Of a stretch of DNA of 64,000 bases, positions 1 to 9,444 are shown one piece after another. Numbering within the stretch: the first letter of the stretch is position 1; every line of letters begins with the position of its first letter. The notes beneath the pieces are model-generated. The model was not told the DNA's origin and searched no databases. It was given only the letters and a program-made list of their open reading frames with translations. The stretch comes from Mycobacterium sp. ITM-2016-00318. GTDB taxonomy: Bacteria > Actinomycetota > Actinomycetes > Mycobacteriales > Mycobacteriaceae. A program made the translations under genes and the position numbers. The DNA is taken from assembly GCF_002968285.2 (NCBI RefSeq), contig NZ_CP134400.1:5394001-5458000 (forward strand), read 5' to 3'.

Positions 1-3000
1 CGCTCCCGCTCCGCCGGTGACCACGTAGGCGGCATCGGGAGTGAGCTTCGTCGGGAAGGGCTTCGTGAGGCCGTCGCACGAACGCAGACGCGGGACGAAC
101 GTGGTCTTACCCCGGATCGCAATCTGGTCTTCAGGCCCGTCGTCGAGAAGATGTTCGCAGATCCTTGTGGCGGTGACAGCGAGATCATCGGCACGGTCGA
201 TGTCGATGAGACCGCCCCAGTGTTCGGGGAACTCCTGGTGGCCGATGACTCGGCCGAGCCCCCAGATGGCCGCCTGGTCAACCGAACTCAGCGGATTACC
301 CGGTGCCGGTTGCGCGTTCGCGGTGACGAGGAACAGACGTGGCTTGACGGTGTCGTGCTCGGCGAGGGCTTTCACGAGGCGGAGAACGGTGAAGGCACCC
401 AGGTGATGTGTTTGGTCGTCGTTGCCTCCGGGGATGTCAAGCGGCCAGCAGTTGACGATTCCGGCCAGGTCTCGGTGATCTCCGAAATGTGTGAGCAGTT
501 GGCCGATTTGGTCGGCACGACCGGCATTGAGCACGACGCTGTCGCCGGTCTCGATGAGCGCATCGACGGGTCGGTGTTCGACTCGGTGAACGCGATGGCC
601 CCGTAGCCGCAGTTGCTCGGTGACTGTCGTACCGACGCCGGTGTCGTCGACGAGCACGAGCCACGACGACGGGCCCACCGGGGCCTCGTGTTGACCGTCT
701 GTGGCCGCACTGTCGTCGACCGCACACCATTGGACTTCGAGCAATCCCTTGTCGATGTGATCGGGTGACATGCGCGAGGAGGCGCTCAGCGACTGCACCA
801 CGAAGCCGTCGATCACGGCCAGCGGCGTTCCGGCATGGTCGGTGATCGTGATGTCGCTCTCGACATGTTCTCTGGTCGCCGACAGGACGCGAACGTGGAC
901 CCGCATGGTCTGTTCGACTGAGCCGTAGACCGCGCAGTGCCTGATGCGGGTGGGCAGATAGGGCTCGTCGTTAGACACCTGCCCGAGGAAGGGCGCTCCG
1001 AAGAGCGTCTGGAACGCCCCGTCGATGAGTGCCGGGTGGAACTGGTATTCGTCGAGTTCGCCGACGAGCGACGCCGGTACGGCGATCTCGGCGACGGCCC
1101 AGTCCTCACCGGCGGTAACGCCGTGCACGGACCGGAACGCGTCACCGTAGTCGAACCCGATGGCTTGAGTCCGGAGGTAGAAGTCCTCACCGCCGATGGT
1201 GGTGATCTGGTCGGCGTCGGGTTGCGCGTTCTCGGGCCGAGGCGCTGCAGGCAGGGTGCTCAGTTCCGCTGTCGCCGTGATCGTCCATTTGGATTCCCCG
1301 TCGGCTGTCGCGGTGAATGCGGTGAACTCCAGTGTGCCGTCGTCCTCGTTGAGCGTGGTCCGCAGAATCGGGTCGCAGGCCTCATCGAGGATCACGGCGC
1401 GGCGAAGTTCGAGATTGTCGACGCTGTGGCTGGACCCGTAGGTGGCCTTGGCCGCAGCCAGAGCCATCTCGACGTACACGGCGGCGGGGACGACGACACT
1501 GCCTTGCACTCGGTGATCGGCGAGGAAGGCATTGACGACGGTGCTCAACTCGACTTCCCACGTGGGATGGACGGCGCTCACCGGCTGGCCCAACAGCGGG
1601 TGCACCGGGTGGTAGAAGAGGGCCTCCACCGTTTCCTGTGTCTCGTTCCAGTACCGCTTCGTCTGCCAGGGATACGAAGGTAGCTTCAGCAGCCTGCCCC
1701 GATGGTGGGCGTGGCCACCGTTCCAGGAGATGTCGTAGCCCGCACAGTGCAGTTCACCGACACTCTTCAATAGTGTCCTGTTGTCATCCTGGTCGCGACG
1801 TTGAGTGGCAATGACCGAAATCCGCTGTGTTCCTGCTGTTTCCAGAATGGATGCGGCAAGTACGGGATGTGGACCGAGTTCGACGAAGTGCGTGTAGCCG
1901 TCCTCGAGCATCCGGCGGACCGCCGGCTCGAAAAGGACTGTGGCGCGGGTGTTCTGCCACCAGTAGGCGTCACCGGACTGATACCCGTCCAACCGTTCGC
2001 CGGTGACGGTGGAATACAGCGGAAGCGCGGCGGCCTTGGACGACAGCCCGTCGAACGCGCGGAACAGATCGTCTTTCACCGTCTCCATGTAATGCGTGTG
2101 ATACGGCACCTTGCCGACGAGGTACCGATGAAACACTCCGGCCTCGTTCAACTGCCGGGCGATGTCGTCGAGGATGCCGCTGTCGCCGGCGATGGTCACC
2201 GCGGACGGGCTGTTGATGGCAGCCACCGAGATCCGCCGTCCGAACTCGCCGCGTGCCTCGTCGTCGATCGTCTGCATCAGGGCTTCGGAGTCGAGGCCGA
2301 CGGCGAGCATCCGCCCCTGTCCGCTTGTGCGCTGCTGGAGTCGGCTTCGGTGGTAGATGACCTCGATCGCCTGCTCGAAGGTGAGCAGTCCGGCCAGGTG
2401 ATGCGCGGCCACTTCACCGGCGCTGTGTCCGATCACGGCGTCCGGCGCGACCCCGAACTGCGCGAGCTGCTCGGCCAGCGCAATCTGTATCGCGAAGTTC
2501 GCCGGCTGCGCAATCTCGGTGTCCCCCATCCGAGAACTCGCTTCGTCGCGGCACAGCTCATCGAGCAGAGACCAGGTCGTGTAGCGGGCGAGCGCTCGGT
2601 CCGTTCGCACGATGCTGTCCCTGAAGGCCGGGGAGACGTCGAGCAGGTCGCGACACATCCCCCACCACTGCGGACCCATACCGCTGCACACGAATGCGAG
2701 CTTGGGCGCCGCTGCACCGACGCGATTGGTGGAGATCTGCCCTCCGTCGGCAAGGGCCTGAAGTTGCTCGCGCGCTTCGCCGATGGTGCCGACTACCAGC
2801 GCCTGCCTGTGATTGAGGTGAGCACGCCGGCGGCCGAGTGTGTAGAGCAGATCCGCTAGCGAGGCTTGCGGGTGGACGTCGAGGTAGCCGGCCAACCGGC
2901 CTGCTGTCGCGGCAAGCGCGTCCTCGCTGCGCGCGGAGATCGGCAGAATGGCCGGTGCCCACGTTGCGGGTTGATCCCGGCCGGCCCGGGGGTGGGGGGC

Positions 3001-4317
3001 AGGCGGTTCGGCGAGCACGACATGAGCGTTGGTGCCGCCGAAGCCGAACGAGTTGACCCCGGCTATGCGCCGTTCGCAGTCGGGGAACGGCCGGCCCGTT
3101 GCCGGCACCTCGATCTTCAGCTGCTCCAGCGACACGTGTCGGGTCGGCGTCCGAAGATGCAGATTGGCGGGGATGTGCCCGTGTTTGACCACCAACGCCG
3201 CTTTGATCAGCCCGGCCACACCGGCGCCCGCCTCCAGGTGCCCGATATTGGTCTTGACCGATCCGATCACAAGCGGACTGGTCGCCGGTCGATCCGACGT
3301 CAACGCGCTCGCCAGTGCGCGCATCTCGATGGGATCGCCGACCGGAGTGCCCGTGCCGTGTGCCTCGACGTACCCGACCTCGGCCGGCCACACGCCCGCT
3401 CGTTCGAGAGCAGTTCTGATCGCCGCTTCCTGGGCCTCCTCGCGTGGCACGGTGATGCCGTCGGTGTGGCCGTCCTGCGAAACGGCGGTGCCGAGGATCT
3501 GAGCGTAGATTTCGTCGTGGTCGCGAAGGGCGTGCTCGAGCGGTTTGATGATGACGACCGCGCCGCCTTCTCCGCGCGCGTATCCGTCGGCGGAGTCGTC
3601 GAACGCCTTGGAACGTCCTTCGGGACTGAGGAATCCGCTTTTCGACTCCGCGATCGCGGTATTCGGCCCGATCATGATGTTCACGCCGCCGGCGAGAGCG
3701 ACATCACACTCGCCGTTCCAGATGCTCTGCGCCGCAAGATGTACCGCAACCAGCGAGCTCGAACACGCCGTGTCGACGGTCATGCTGGGTCCGCGGAAGT
3801 CGAACGCATGAGAGATGCGGTTCGCCAGCATCGTCATCATCATCCCCGTCGACGAATGCGACTTGAACCGGTACCGACTTGTGCGACCCTGGTTTTGAAG
3901 CAGCTGGTAATCGAGGGTGAAGCCGCCGACGAAGACGCCGACGTCGGTGCCCGCCAGATCGTCGGCGGGAATTCCCCCGTCCTCCAAAGCCTCCCACGCG
4001 ACCTGTAGCAGAAGACGTTGCTGCGGATCGAGTGAATGGGCCTCGCGCGGGGACATCCCGAAGAACTGGGGGTCGAATTGATCGATCTCGCGCAGGAAAC
4101 CTCCCCGCCGGGTCACGATCTTGCCGGCCTTCGACGGATTCGGGTCGTGGTATCGCGCGGCGTCCCACCGTGTTTCGGGGACCACGCAGGTGGCATCCGT
4201 ATCGTTGACCAGCAGGCTCCACAGGGTGTCCGCGGAGTCAGCCTCGCCAGGAAGCCGGCATCCGATTCCAACGATTGCCAGCGGTTCGTGGCTTCTGTCT
4301 GTGGTCAGTGTGGTCAT
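1..4317 (-). CDS. Type I modular polyketide synthase (KS-AT-DH-KR...), 3' end outside window
   Basis: The first 1,439 residues of a type I PKS are visible; the C-terminus (rest of the ketoreductase and presumably an acyl carrier protein) lies beyond the left edge. The ketosynthase comes first, with catalytic Cys185 in DTACSSS, His320 in EAHGTGT and His360 in NIGH. An acyltransferase follows with Ser632 in GHSAGE. A dehydratase has His935 in HxxxGxxxxP and Asp1099 in HPALIDG. About 230 residues of structural ketoreductase subdomain lead to the NADPH motif VVTGGAGA at the window edge. No enoylreductase lies between dehydratase and ketoreductase. Such a module would condense an extender unit and reduce it to an enoyl product. 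The ATG at 4317 follows the halogenase-like gene by 44 bp, so the two are probably one operon. Product and extender are unknown; the acyltransferase reads YHTH where HAFH (malonyl) or YASH (methylmalonyl) is usual. Confidence 0.95.
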   Translation of the reverse strand, partial: MTTLTTDRSHEPLAIVGIGCRLPGEADSADTLWSLLVNDTDATCVVPETRWDAARYHDPNPSKAGKIVTRRGGFLREIDQFDPQFFGMSPREAHSLDPQQRLLLQVAWEALEDGGIPADDLAGTDVGVFVGGFTLDYQLLQNQGRTSRYRFKSHSSTGMMMTMLANRISHAFDFRGPSMTVDTACSSSLVAVHLAAQSIWNGECDVALAGGVNIMIGPNTAIAESKSGFLSPEGRSKAFDDSADGYARGEGGAVVIIKPLEHALRDHDEIYAQILGTAVSQDGHTDGITVPREEAQEAAIRTALERAGVWPAEVGYVEAHGTGTPVGDPIEMRALASALTSDRPATSPLVIGSVKTNIGHLEAGAGVAGLIKAALVVKHGHIPANLHLRTPTRHVSLEQLKIEVPATGRPFPDCERRIAGVNSFGFGGTNAHVVLAEPPAPHPRAGRDQPATWAPAILPISARSEDALAATAGRLAGYLDVHPQASLADLLYTLGRRRAHLNHRQALVVGTIGEAREQLQALADGGQISTNRVGAAAPKLAFVCSGMGPQWWGMCRDLLDVSPAFRDSIVRTDRALARYTTWSLLDELCRDEASSRMGDTEIAQPANFAIQIALAEQLAQFGVAPDAVIGHSAGEVAAHHLAGLLTFEQAIEVIYHRSRLQQRTSGQGRMLAVGLDSEALMQTIDDEARGEFGRRISVAAINSPSAVTIAGDSGILDDIARQLNEAGVFHRYLVGKVPYHTHYMETVKDDLFRAFDGLSSKAAALPLYSTVTGERLDGYQSGDAYWWQNTRATVLFEPAVRRMLEDGYTHFVELGPHPVLAASILETAGTQRISVIATQRRDQDDNRTLLKSVGELHCAGYDISWNGGHAHHRGRLLKLPSYPWQTKRYWNETQETVEALFYHPVHPLLGQPVSAVHPTWEVELSTVVNAFLADHRVQGSVVVPAAVYVEMALAAAKATYGSSHSVDNLELRRAVILDEACDPILRTTLNEDDGTLEFTAFTATADGESKWTITATAELSTLPAAPRPENAQPDADQITTIGGEDFYLRTQAIGFDYGDAFRSVHGVTAGEDWAVAEIAVPASLVGELDEYQFHPALIDGAFQTLFGAPFLGQVSNDEPYLPTRIRHCAVYGSVEQTMRVHVRVLSATREHVESDITITDHAGTPLAVIDGFVVQSLSASSRMSPDHIDKGLLEVQWCAVDDSAATDGQHEAPVGPSSWLVLVDDTGVGTTVTEQLRLRGHRVHRVEHRPVDALIETGDSVVLNAGRADQIGQLLTHFGDHRDLAGIVNCWPLDIPGGNDDQTHHLGAFTVLRLVKALAEHDTVKPRLFLVTANAQPAPGNPLSSVDQAAIWGLGRVIGHQEFPEHWGGLIDIDRADDLAVTATRICEHLLDDGPEDQIAIRGKTTFVPRLRSCDGLTKPFPTKLTPDAAYVVTGGAGA

Positions 4318-4361
4318 CCTGGGAGTGCTTCCGTCCGGCGGCAACGCGAATTGGTCGTCAA

Positions 4362-6131
4362 TCAACTGGGCTGAAGTATCGGTGCCGATGCGACGATCCA
4401 GTCCCCGCTGATCGGGTCCGCCGGTTGTTCTCGACGGTAGAGCGACCGCAGTTCGCGCAACAGCGGATCTCGTTGCCACGCTTGTATCTGCCTCATCGCG
4501 CTGTCGTCTCCGAACATCGCCGACTTGTCGGTGAGAACGGTCTCGAAAAGCTGGCCGGCCAAGCGGCGCAGCAGCCGGGCGTTGGCGTCGAACTGCTCGG
4601 TGAAGTCGGGGTTCGTCCCCATCATCGCGGTGTGGAGCGTCACCATGAAGTTCAGTGGTGAATACAAGTCCACGAACGGCGCCGACGGCGTGCCGTTCTC
4701 GACCGCTGCCCACTCCCGGAAGAAGCGCTGGACGCGATTGCTCAGCGCGATGAGCCCGTCGAGTTGAGGGACGAAACCCGGATCGTCGGCAAGTGTCACG
4801 AAGCGATCGTTCATGTAGAGCAAACCGATGAAACCCCAGTAGAACGCCACGTCCCAGATGATCTTCGCCGACATCACGATCGGCGTGCCCATCAACGTGT
4901 ACTGATCCTGGTACACGGCCAACCACATCTCGGTGAGGGATCGGAACAGGGCGTCGCTGATGTGCGACCGGGCGACGACATCCTCACCATCGAGGTGGCG
5001 GACGACCATGTCGGTGATCAGGCCGTTGCCGATGGCGACGAGGTCGAGCCCTGACGAATACAACGGGTCGAGGAACACCCCTGCGTCGCCCGTCAGGCAC
5101 CAGCGGCGCGAACCGTCGAAGACTTTCGTCGCACCATGGCTGTACTTCTTCATCACGCGGAAGTCCATGATCGCATCGGCGCTCTCGGCGATGACCGCCG
5201 CGCACTGCGGCTCGTGTTTGCGCAGCCATGCCCTCGACTTCTCCAGCGTGTTGAACGATTCGAACGCGTGGACGTCAGGGTCCGCCACGATCCCGACGCT
5301 GGTGGCGCTGGAGGCCAGTCGAATGAGCCAGACCCAGTAACCCTCGCCCATCAGGTGATTGGTGGACATCGCGCGATCGCCCTCGACAAGGCGCCCCTGC
5401 CAGGTGGGATCATCGCTCCAGCGACCGATGTCGATCTCGGTCGCGACGCGAAACCACGCGGCGTTGCACCGGTGGTCGTTGGCCTGCTTCAGATCCAATT
5501 GCCGCGGCAACATCCGGTTGCGGCCCGAAGCGTCGATCACCCACCGTGCCGACGTGCCGCTGACAGAGTCCCCACGCTGAACGGTGATGCGGTGCGGATT
5601 GCCCGATGCGCCCAGCTCGACCGAGCGGACTCGCCCGTGAGCGAATTCGATGCCGTTCGAAGCGCAGCGTCGCGCGAGCTCGTTCTCCAGTCTGCCTCGA
5701 TCGATCTGGTAGGTCACCTGCGGAACGAACGAAGAGCTGCCGAGTTCCATCCGCTGTGCGATATCGGCGTTCGCGTTCTTCGAGAAGAACATCCTCAGCC
5801 CCATCTTGCGTAGCTGAGCGGACTGCAGATGGTCGGCCAGCCCCAGTTGGTCGCGTAGATAGTGCGCGGAGACCTCGACGGTGGACTCGCCGACAGTGTG
5901 GGTGATCTCCGGTATCGGATGGGGGTTCGGCTCGATGATCAGGATCCGGGTGGTCGGGCGCGCCCGCCGGATCTGCAGCGCGAGGGTGAGTGCGGCGACT
6001 CCGCCTCCCACGATGGACACGTCGTGGTCGGCTTCGGGCTGATCGACGCGGGGGAGGCGAGACCTGATCCGTCGTGCGAGAGCCTCCCGTGTCTCTTCGC
6101 TCAATTGAGACACCTGTGCCCGCACGTCCAC
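4362..6131 (-). CDS. FAD-dependent halogenase-family enzyme (tryptophan halogenase-like)
   Basis: A 589-residue flavoprotein. After a helical N-terminal leader (LSEETREALARRIRSR) comes the FAD-binding motif VGGGVAA (41-47). WVWLIR at 266-271 corresponds to the WxWxIP signature of flavin-dependent halogenases, with Arg for Pro. TGDAGVFLDPLYSSGLDL (from 348) is the second FAD contact typical of this family. Lys109 lies roughly where the catalytic lysine of PrnA-type halogenases is found. Family knowledge suggests FADH2-dependent halogenation, or oxidation, of a carrier-bound or free substrate; the altered motif leaves this open. The start is GTG at 6131, preceded six bases upstream by GGGAGGG. 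The gene sits directly upstream of the PKS, so the PKS intermediate or product is the likely substrate. Confidence 0.85.
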   Translation of the reverse strand: MDVRAQVSQLSEETREALARRIRSRLPRVDQPEADHDVSIVGGGVAALTLALQIRRARPTTRILIIEPNPHPIPEITHTVGESTVEVSAHYLRDQLGLADHLQSAQLRKMGLRMFFSKNANADIAQRMELGSSSFVPQVTYQIDRGRLENELARRCASNGIEFAHGRVRSVELGASGNPHRITVQRGDSVSGTSARWVIDASGRNRMLPRQLDLKQANDHRCNAAWFRVATEIDIGRWSDDPTWQGRLVEGDRAMSTNHLMGEGYWVWLIRLASSATSVGIVADPDVHAFESFNTLEKSRAWLRKHEPQCAAVIAESADAIMDFRVMKKYSHGATKVFDGSRRWCLTGDAGVFLDPLYSSGLDLVAIGNGLITDMVVRHLDGEDVVARSHISDALFRSLTEMWLAVYQDQYTLMGTPIVMSAKIIWDVAFYWGFIGLLYMNDRFVTLADDPGFVPQLDGLIALSNRVQRFFREWAAVENGTPSAPFVDLYSPLNFMVTLHTAMMGTNPDFTEQFDANARLLRRLAGQLFETVLTDKSAMFGDDSAMRQIQAWQRDPLLRELRSLYRREQPADPISGDWIVASAPILQPS

Positions 6132-6284
6132 GCTCTACCCTCCCGGTCGCCTTAGCAGGAGGCGACTGCCGCCGCCGAAGTCCGCCACAATTCGAGCGAA
6201 TCACATCTACGGCAGCGAAGGGTCGTCGAGCGGATTACCGAATGCTGACGTCTCGGCGCGCGGCTTTCTCAGTCAGCGATGCGG

Positions 6285-7157
6285 TCACTGATGCGGCGAG
6301 AGGCTCTCCGCGGCCGCCGGAGTTGTCGCGATGAAGTCGTCGATGAGGTCCACCACTTCGTTCGGCGCCTCGACGTGCGCGAAGTGACCAACATTGGGCA
6401 GCACTTCGAGGCGGCAATCCGGCCGCGCCTCCAATGCCGCGTAAGCGTGGTCGACGGGAATGATGGCGTCGTCCTCACCCCAGATGGCCAGGGTGGGCAG
6501 GTCGGCTCTGAGCTGCAGGCGATTCAAGGCGCTGACGGACTGCCCTCGGTAGTCGACGACCGAGCGGAGGGTGCGCAGAAACGACCCGCGGGTGGCAGCA
6601 TCGGAGAACGACGAGTATGCGCTCCACATCTCCGCGCCACGTGGTGATCGAAGGCCCAACGACGACAACCACGACTTCAGTGAATCACCGGCGCGCAGAA
6701 CGAAACCCGGCGCAATGACCGGCATGACCAATTCGGCGCCCGGTGCCGAGAGCAAGCGAAGGACCCACCCGACGTCCGGGCCCAGCCCGCCACTGCTGAT
6801 GAGCACAAGCCGACGGCAGTAGTCGGGATGCTGGTACAGGAACTGCATCGCGATCCCGCCGCCGAGCGACTGACCGACCACGGTCGCCGCGCTCACCTCG
6901 AGTTCGTCGAGCAGGTCGCGCAGTCCGACCGCAAACGCGCCGAGCGAATAGTCGGTCCGCGGCTTGGCCGACCGCCCGTGGCCCAGCAGATCGGGCGCGA
7001 TCACCCGGTACCGCCTGGCCAGCCGGGGCAATACTTCCCGCCAGGTCTGAGAACTGCCCGCCATGCCGTGAATCAGCAGAACCGTCTCGCCCTGGCCCTC
7101 GTCGTAGTAGGCCAGCCGTTCCCCGTGGATCTCCAGGAATTTGTGTTCGAACAACAC
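6285..7157 (-). CDS. Alpha/beta hydrolase of the polyketide locus
   Basis: A 290-residue alpha/beta-hydrolase with an oxyanion-hole HGMAG near residue 30, nucleophile elbow GQSLGG with Ser97, an acid in WGEDDAIIP (about 235) and catalytic His in GHFAHVE (about 262). The triad is complete, so it should be active as an esterase, thioesterase or C-C hydrolase. No signal peptide is seen, so it is probably cytoplasmic. The GTG start at 7157 has GGAGG four bases upstream. It lies 153 bp upstream of the halogenase-like gene in the same direction and may release or edit the PKS product. The substrate cannot be read from sequence. Confidence 0.85.
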   Translation of the reverse strand: MLFEHKFLEIHGERLAYYDEGQGETVLLIHGMAGSSQTWREVLPRLARRYRVIAPDLLGHGRSAKPRTDYSLGAFAVGLRDLLDELEVSAATVVGQSLGGGIAMQFLYQHPDYCRRLVLISSGGLGPDVGWVLRLLSAPGAELVMPVIAPGFVLRAGDSLKSWLSSLGLRSPRGAEMWSAYSSFSDAATRGSFLRTLRSVVDYRGQSVSALNRLQLRADLPTLAIWGEDDAIIPVDHAYAALEARPDCRLEVLPNVGHFAHVEAPNEVVDLIDDFIATTPAAAESLSPHQ

Positions 7158-7327
7158 GATGCCTCCGTTCCCCGCGCCTCACTCTACCGATGGGTAACTT
7201 CGCTGCGACCACGCTCGGTCGATCACTTGGTTGCGGAGCCCAGTCGGCGGAAAAGTTCCGGCCGGCGGGCTGATGAACCACAATGTGTTCTCTTGGTCGG
7301 CCGATAGACAAACCTGGCAGGACGAGC
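7158..7327. promoter_or_regulatory. Divergent promoter region of the polyketide locus
   Basis: These 170 bp separate the minus-strand hydrolase/halogenase/PKS genes from the plus-strand SRPBCC-ligase gene and must hold both sets of start signals. I see no convincing -10/-35 pair or strong inverted repeat. Confidence 0.5.
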
Positions 7328-9409
7328 GTGGTACACGAGGTGATCGCCTTCGACATGGCGCTGGATCACCCGTGCCCAGATGTCTGGCGAATTCTCGAGG
7401 CACCAGACTGGTATCCGCGGTTCTTCAGAGGACTTGGGTCGTGCGAGCAGATTTCCGGCAGCGCACAGCAGTTCCAGGTCCGGCTATCCACACCCCGCGG
7501 CACCGCCGTGGTCCGCGGAATGGGTCAGACGACCCTGCGGGCCCGTGCGGAGATGCGGGTCGAGGCGACAGAGGTGGGTCGTTGCTTCGCGTCGATCCGC
7601 CTGACGCCCGAAGCGGCTGGGACACGGGTCGCGGTGAGGATCTTTGCGCTCGGCCTGCTCCACCCCGACCTCGCGAAGGTCAGCGACACCGCCGTCCGGC
7701 ACTGGATCCGGGACGGTCTGCTTCGGGTCTGCGACTATCTCGAAGGCAAACAGTCATCGCTGTTGGTCAATATGGGCGACGGCCATTCTCTGCACCTCAG
7801 TGTGATGAAGACGATGCTCGTCAGCGGTGTGGTGCGCGCATCGCGGCCCGATCGTGGCATCCGACAGCTGAATTCCCTTGCCAAATGGGGCTTCACGCTC
7901 GCAGGGGGTCTCGGGGCGGCTGCCGCGCGGTCACCGGGTAATACGGCATCGATCGATCGTTACAGGACGCTGACCTACGGAGACATGGCCGAGCGCACCG
8001 GACACCTGACCGCGGGCCTTGTCGCAGGCGGCTACACCAGGGACAGCAAATTCGCAGTTCTGGCTCGCAATCACTCGGCGATGGTCGAAGCCATGGTGGC
8101 TGCCAGCAAGTTGGGTGCCGAGCTGGTGTTGCTCAACACCGGCCTTGCGGCCCGTGCGATCGAAGAGATCGTCGAACAGAACGCGGTCGATGCGATCTTC
8201 GTCGACGACGACTTCGAGCCGCAGGTGTGCTACCTGCCCCCGGAGATTCGCCGGATCTCGATGCATCCGAATTCCGCGGTGCCGCAGCGTCAATCGATCG
8301 ACGACATCATTTCCGCAGGCGCGCGGGCGCCATCGGTTCCGCCGCCGAAGCAACCCGGCAGGCTGGTTGTTCTCACCTCGGGCACCACCGGCACGCCCAA
8401 GGGCGCACGCAGGCCGACGCCGCCCGGCTTCGGCGCGATCGCCGCGATGTTGTCACGGATGCCGCTTCGCCGTGACGAAGTGATGCTCCTTGCCGCGCCG
8501 CTGTTTCACGCGTGGGGGCTCGCCGCGCTGCAAGTGAGCACTCCGATACTCGCGACGGTGGTGCTGATCGAACGATTCGACCCCGAGGAGTGTCTGAGAA
8601 CCATCGAGCGAGTGCGCTGCACGGCCTTGGTTCTGGTTCCGGTGATGCTGCAGCGCATCCTGGAGTTGCCGGCCGAGGTGATCAGCCGATACGACACGTC
8701 GTCGCTGAAGGTGGTCGCCAGCAGCGGGTCACCGATTCCTGGCGCAGCCGTCGTCAAGTTCATGGACACGTTCGGTGACGTGCTGTACAACTTCTACGGT
8801 TCCACCGAGGTGTCATGGGCGACCATCGCCGATCCCACCGACCTGCGCGTCGCCCCGACAACCGCCGGTCGACCACCGCTCGGTACGCGCGTTGCCATCC
8901 TCGATCACAAAGGCGATCCCGTGCCGGTCGGGGCCGTCGGTCGCATTTTCGTCGGCAACGACATGCTGTTCGACGGCTACGCCAACGCCCCGTCACCCGC
9001 CATCGAGGACCGGTTGATGGACACAGGTGATCTCGGGTACCTCGACGCAAGCGGCCGGTTGTTCGTCGCCGGACGCGATGACGAGATGATCATCTCCGGC
9101 GGCGAGAACGTGTTCCCGCGGCCCGTCGAGGAAGCCATCGCGGTCCTGCCGCAGGTCTCCGACGTGGCAGTGGTAGGCGTTCCGGATCCGGAGTTCGGTC
9201 AGCGCCTCGCCGCGTTCGTCGTCCGCGCCAGAGGGGCCTCGCTGGACGAAGACATGGTCAAGGGCTACGTCCGAAACCGTCTGAGTCGTTTCTCGATTCC
9301 GCGCGACGTCACCTTCGTCAGCGAGCTGCCGCGCACGGCGACGGGAAAGATACTGAAGCGTCGGCTGATCCACGGTCATTTTCCACTGGACACAGACTGG
9401 CCGGGCTAG
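7328..9409 (+). CDS. SRPBCC domain fused to an acyl-CoA/AMP ligase
   Basis: About 693 residues. The first ~140 look like an SRPBCC (START/polyketide-cyclase-like) domain: VIAFDMALDHPCPDVWRIL, then WYPRFF and a terminal helix. The rest is an adenylate-forming acyl ligase: the P-loop TSGTTGTPKG (about 349-360), YGSTE (about 488), the MDTGDLGYLD hinge region, and TATGKILKR with the catalytic lysine at about 672. Such enzymes convert a carboxylic acid to an acyl-adenylate and then to an acyl-CoA or acyl-carrier thioester; the SRPBCC part could bind a hydrophobic substrate. I chose GTG 7328, which has AGGA five bases upstream; an in-frame ATG at 7283 would add 15 residues but has a poor ribosome site. 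It is divergent from the halogenase/PKS operon and probably supplies its starter or activates its product. Confidence 0.88.
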   Translation: MVHEVIAFDMALDHPCPDVWRILEAPDWYPRFFRGLGSCEQISGSAQQFQVRLSTPRGTAVVRGMGQTTLRARAEMRVEATEVGRCFASIRLTPEAAGTRVAVRIFALGLLHPDLAKVSDTAVRHWIRDGLLRVCDYLEGKQSSLLVNMGDGHSLHLSVMKTMLVSGVVRASRPDRGIRQLNSLAKWGFTLAGGLGAAAARSPGNTASIDRYRTLTYGDMAERTGHLTAGLVAGGYTRDSKFAVLARNHSAMVEAMVAASKLGAELVLLNTGLAARAIEEIVEQNAVDAIFVDDDFEPQVCYLPPEIRRISMHPNSAVPQRQSIDDIISAGARAPSVPPPKQPGRLVVLTSGTTGTPKGARRPTPPGFGAIAAMLSRMPLRRDEVMLLAAPLFHAWGLAALQVSTPILATVVLIERFDPEECLRTIERVRCTALVLVPVMLQRILELPAEVISRYDTSSLKVVASSGSPIPGAAVVKFMDTFGDVLYNFYGSTEVSWATIADPTDLRVAPTTAGRPPLGTRVAILDHKGDPVPVGAVGRIFVGNDMLFDGYANAPSPAIEDRLMDTGDLGYLDASGRLFVAGRDDEMIISGGENVFPRPVEEAIAVLPQVSDVAVVGVPDPEFGQRLAAFVVRARGASLDEDMVKGYVRNRLSRFSIPRDVTFVSELPRTATGKILKRRLIHGHFPLDTDWPG

Positions 9410-9444
9410 GGCGGCGGCTTGGCCATTGCTGATCGACGTTCTGG

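Noticed and set aside
937..1683. A 248-residue plus-strand reading frame within the PKS
   Set aside because: It lies opposite the dehydratase region, whose catalytic His and Asp are intact on the minus strand.
9410..9444. A weak inverted repeat (GCTGA...TCAGC) between the ligase and coiled-coil genes as a terminator
   Set aside because: Only 5-bp arms with a 12-base loop; too weak to annotate.
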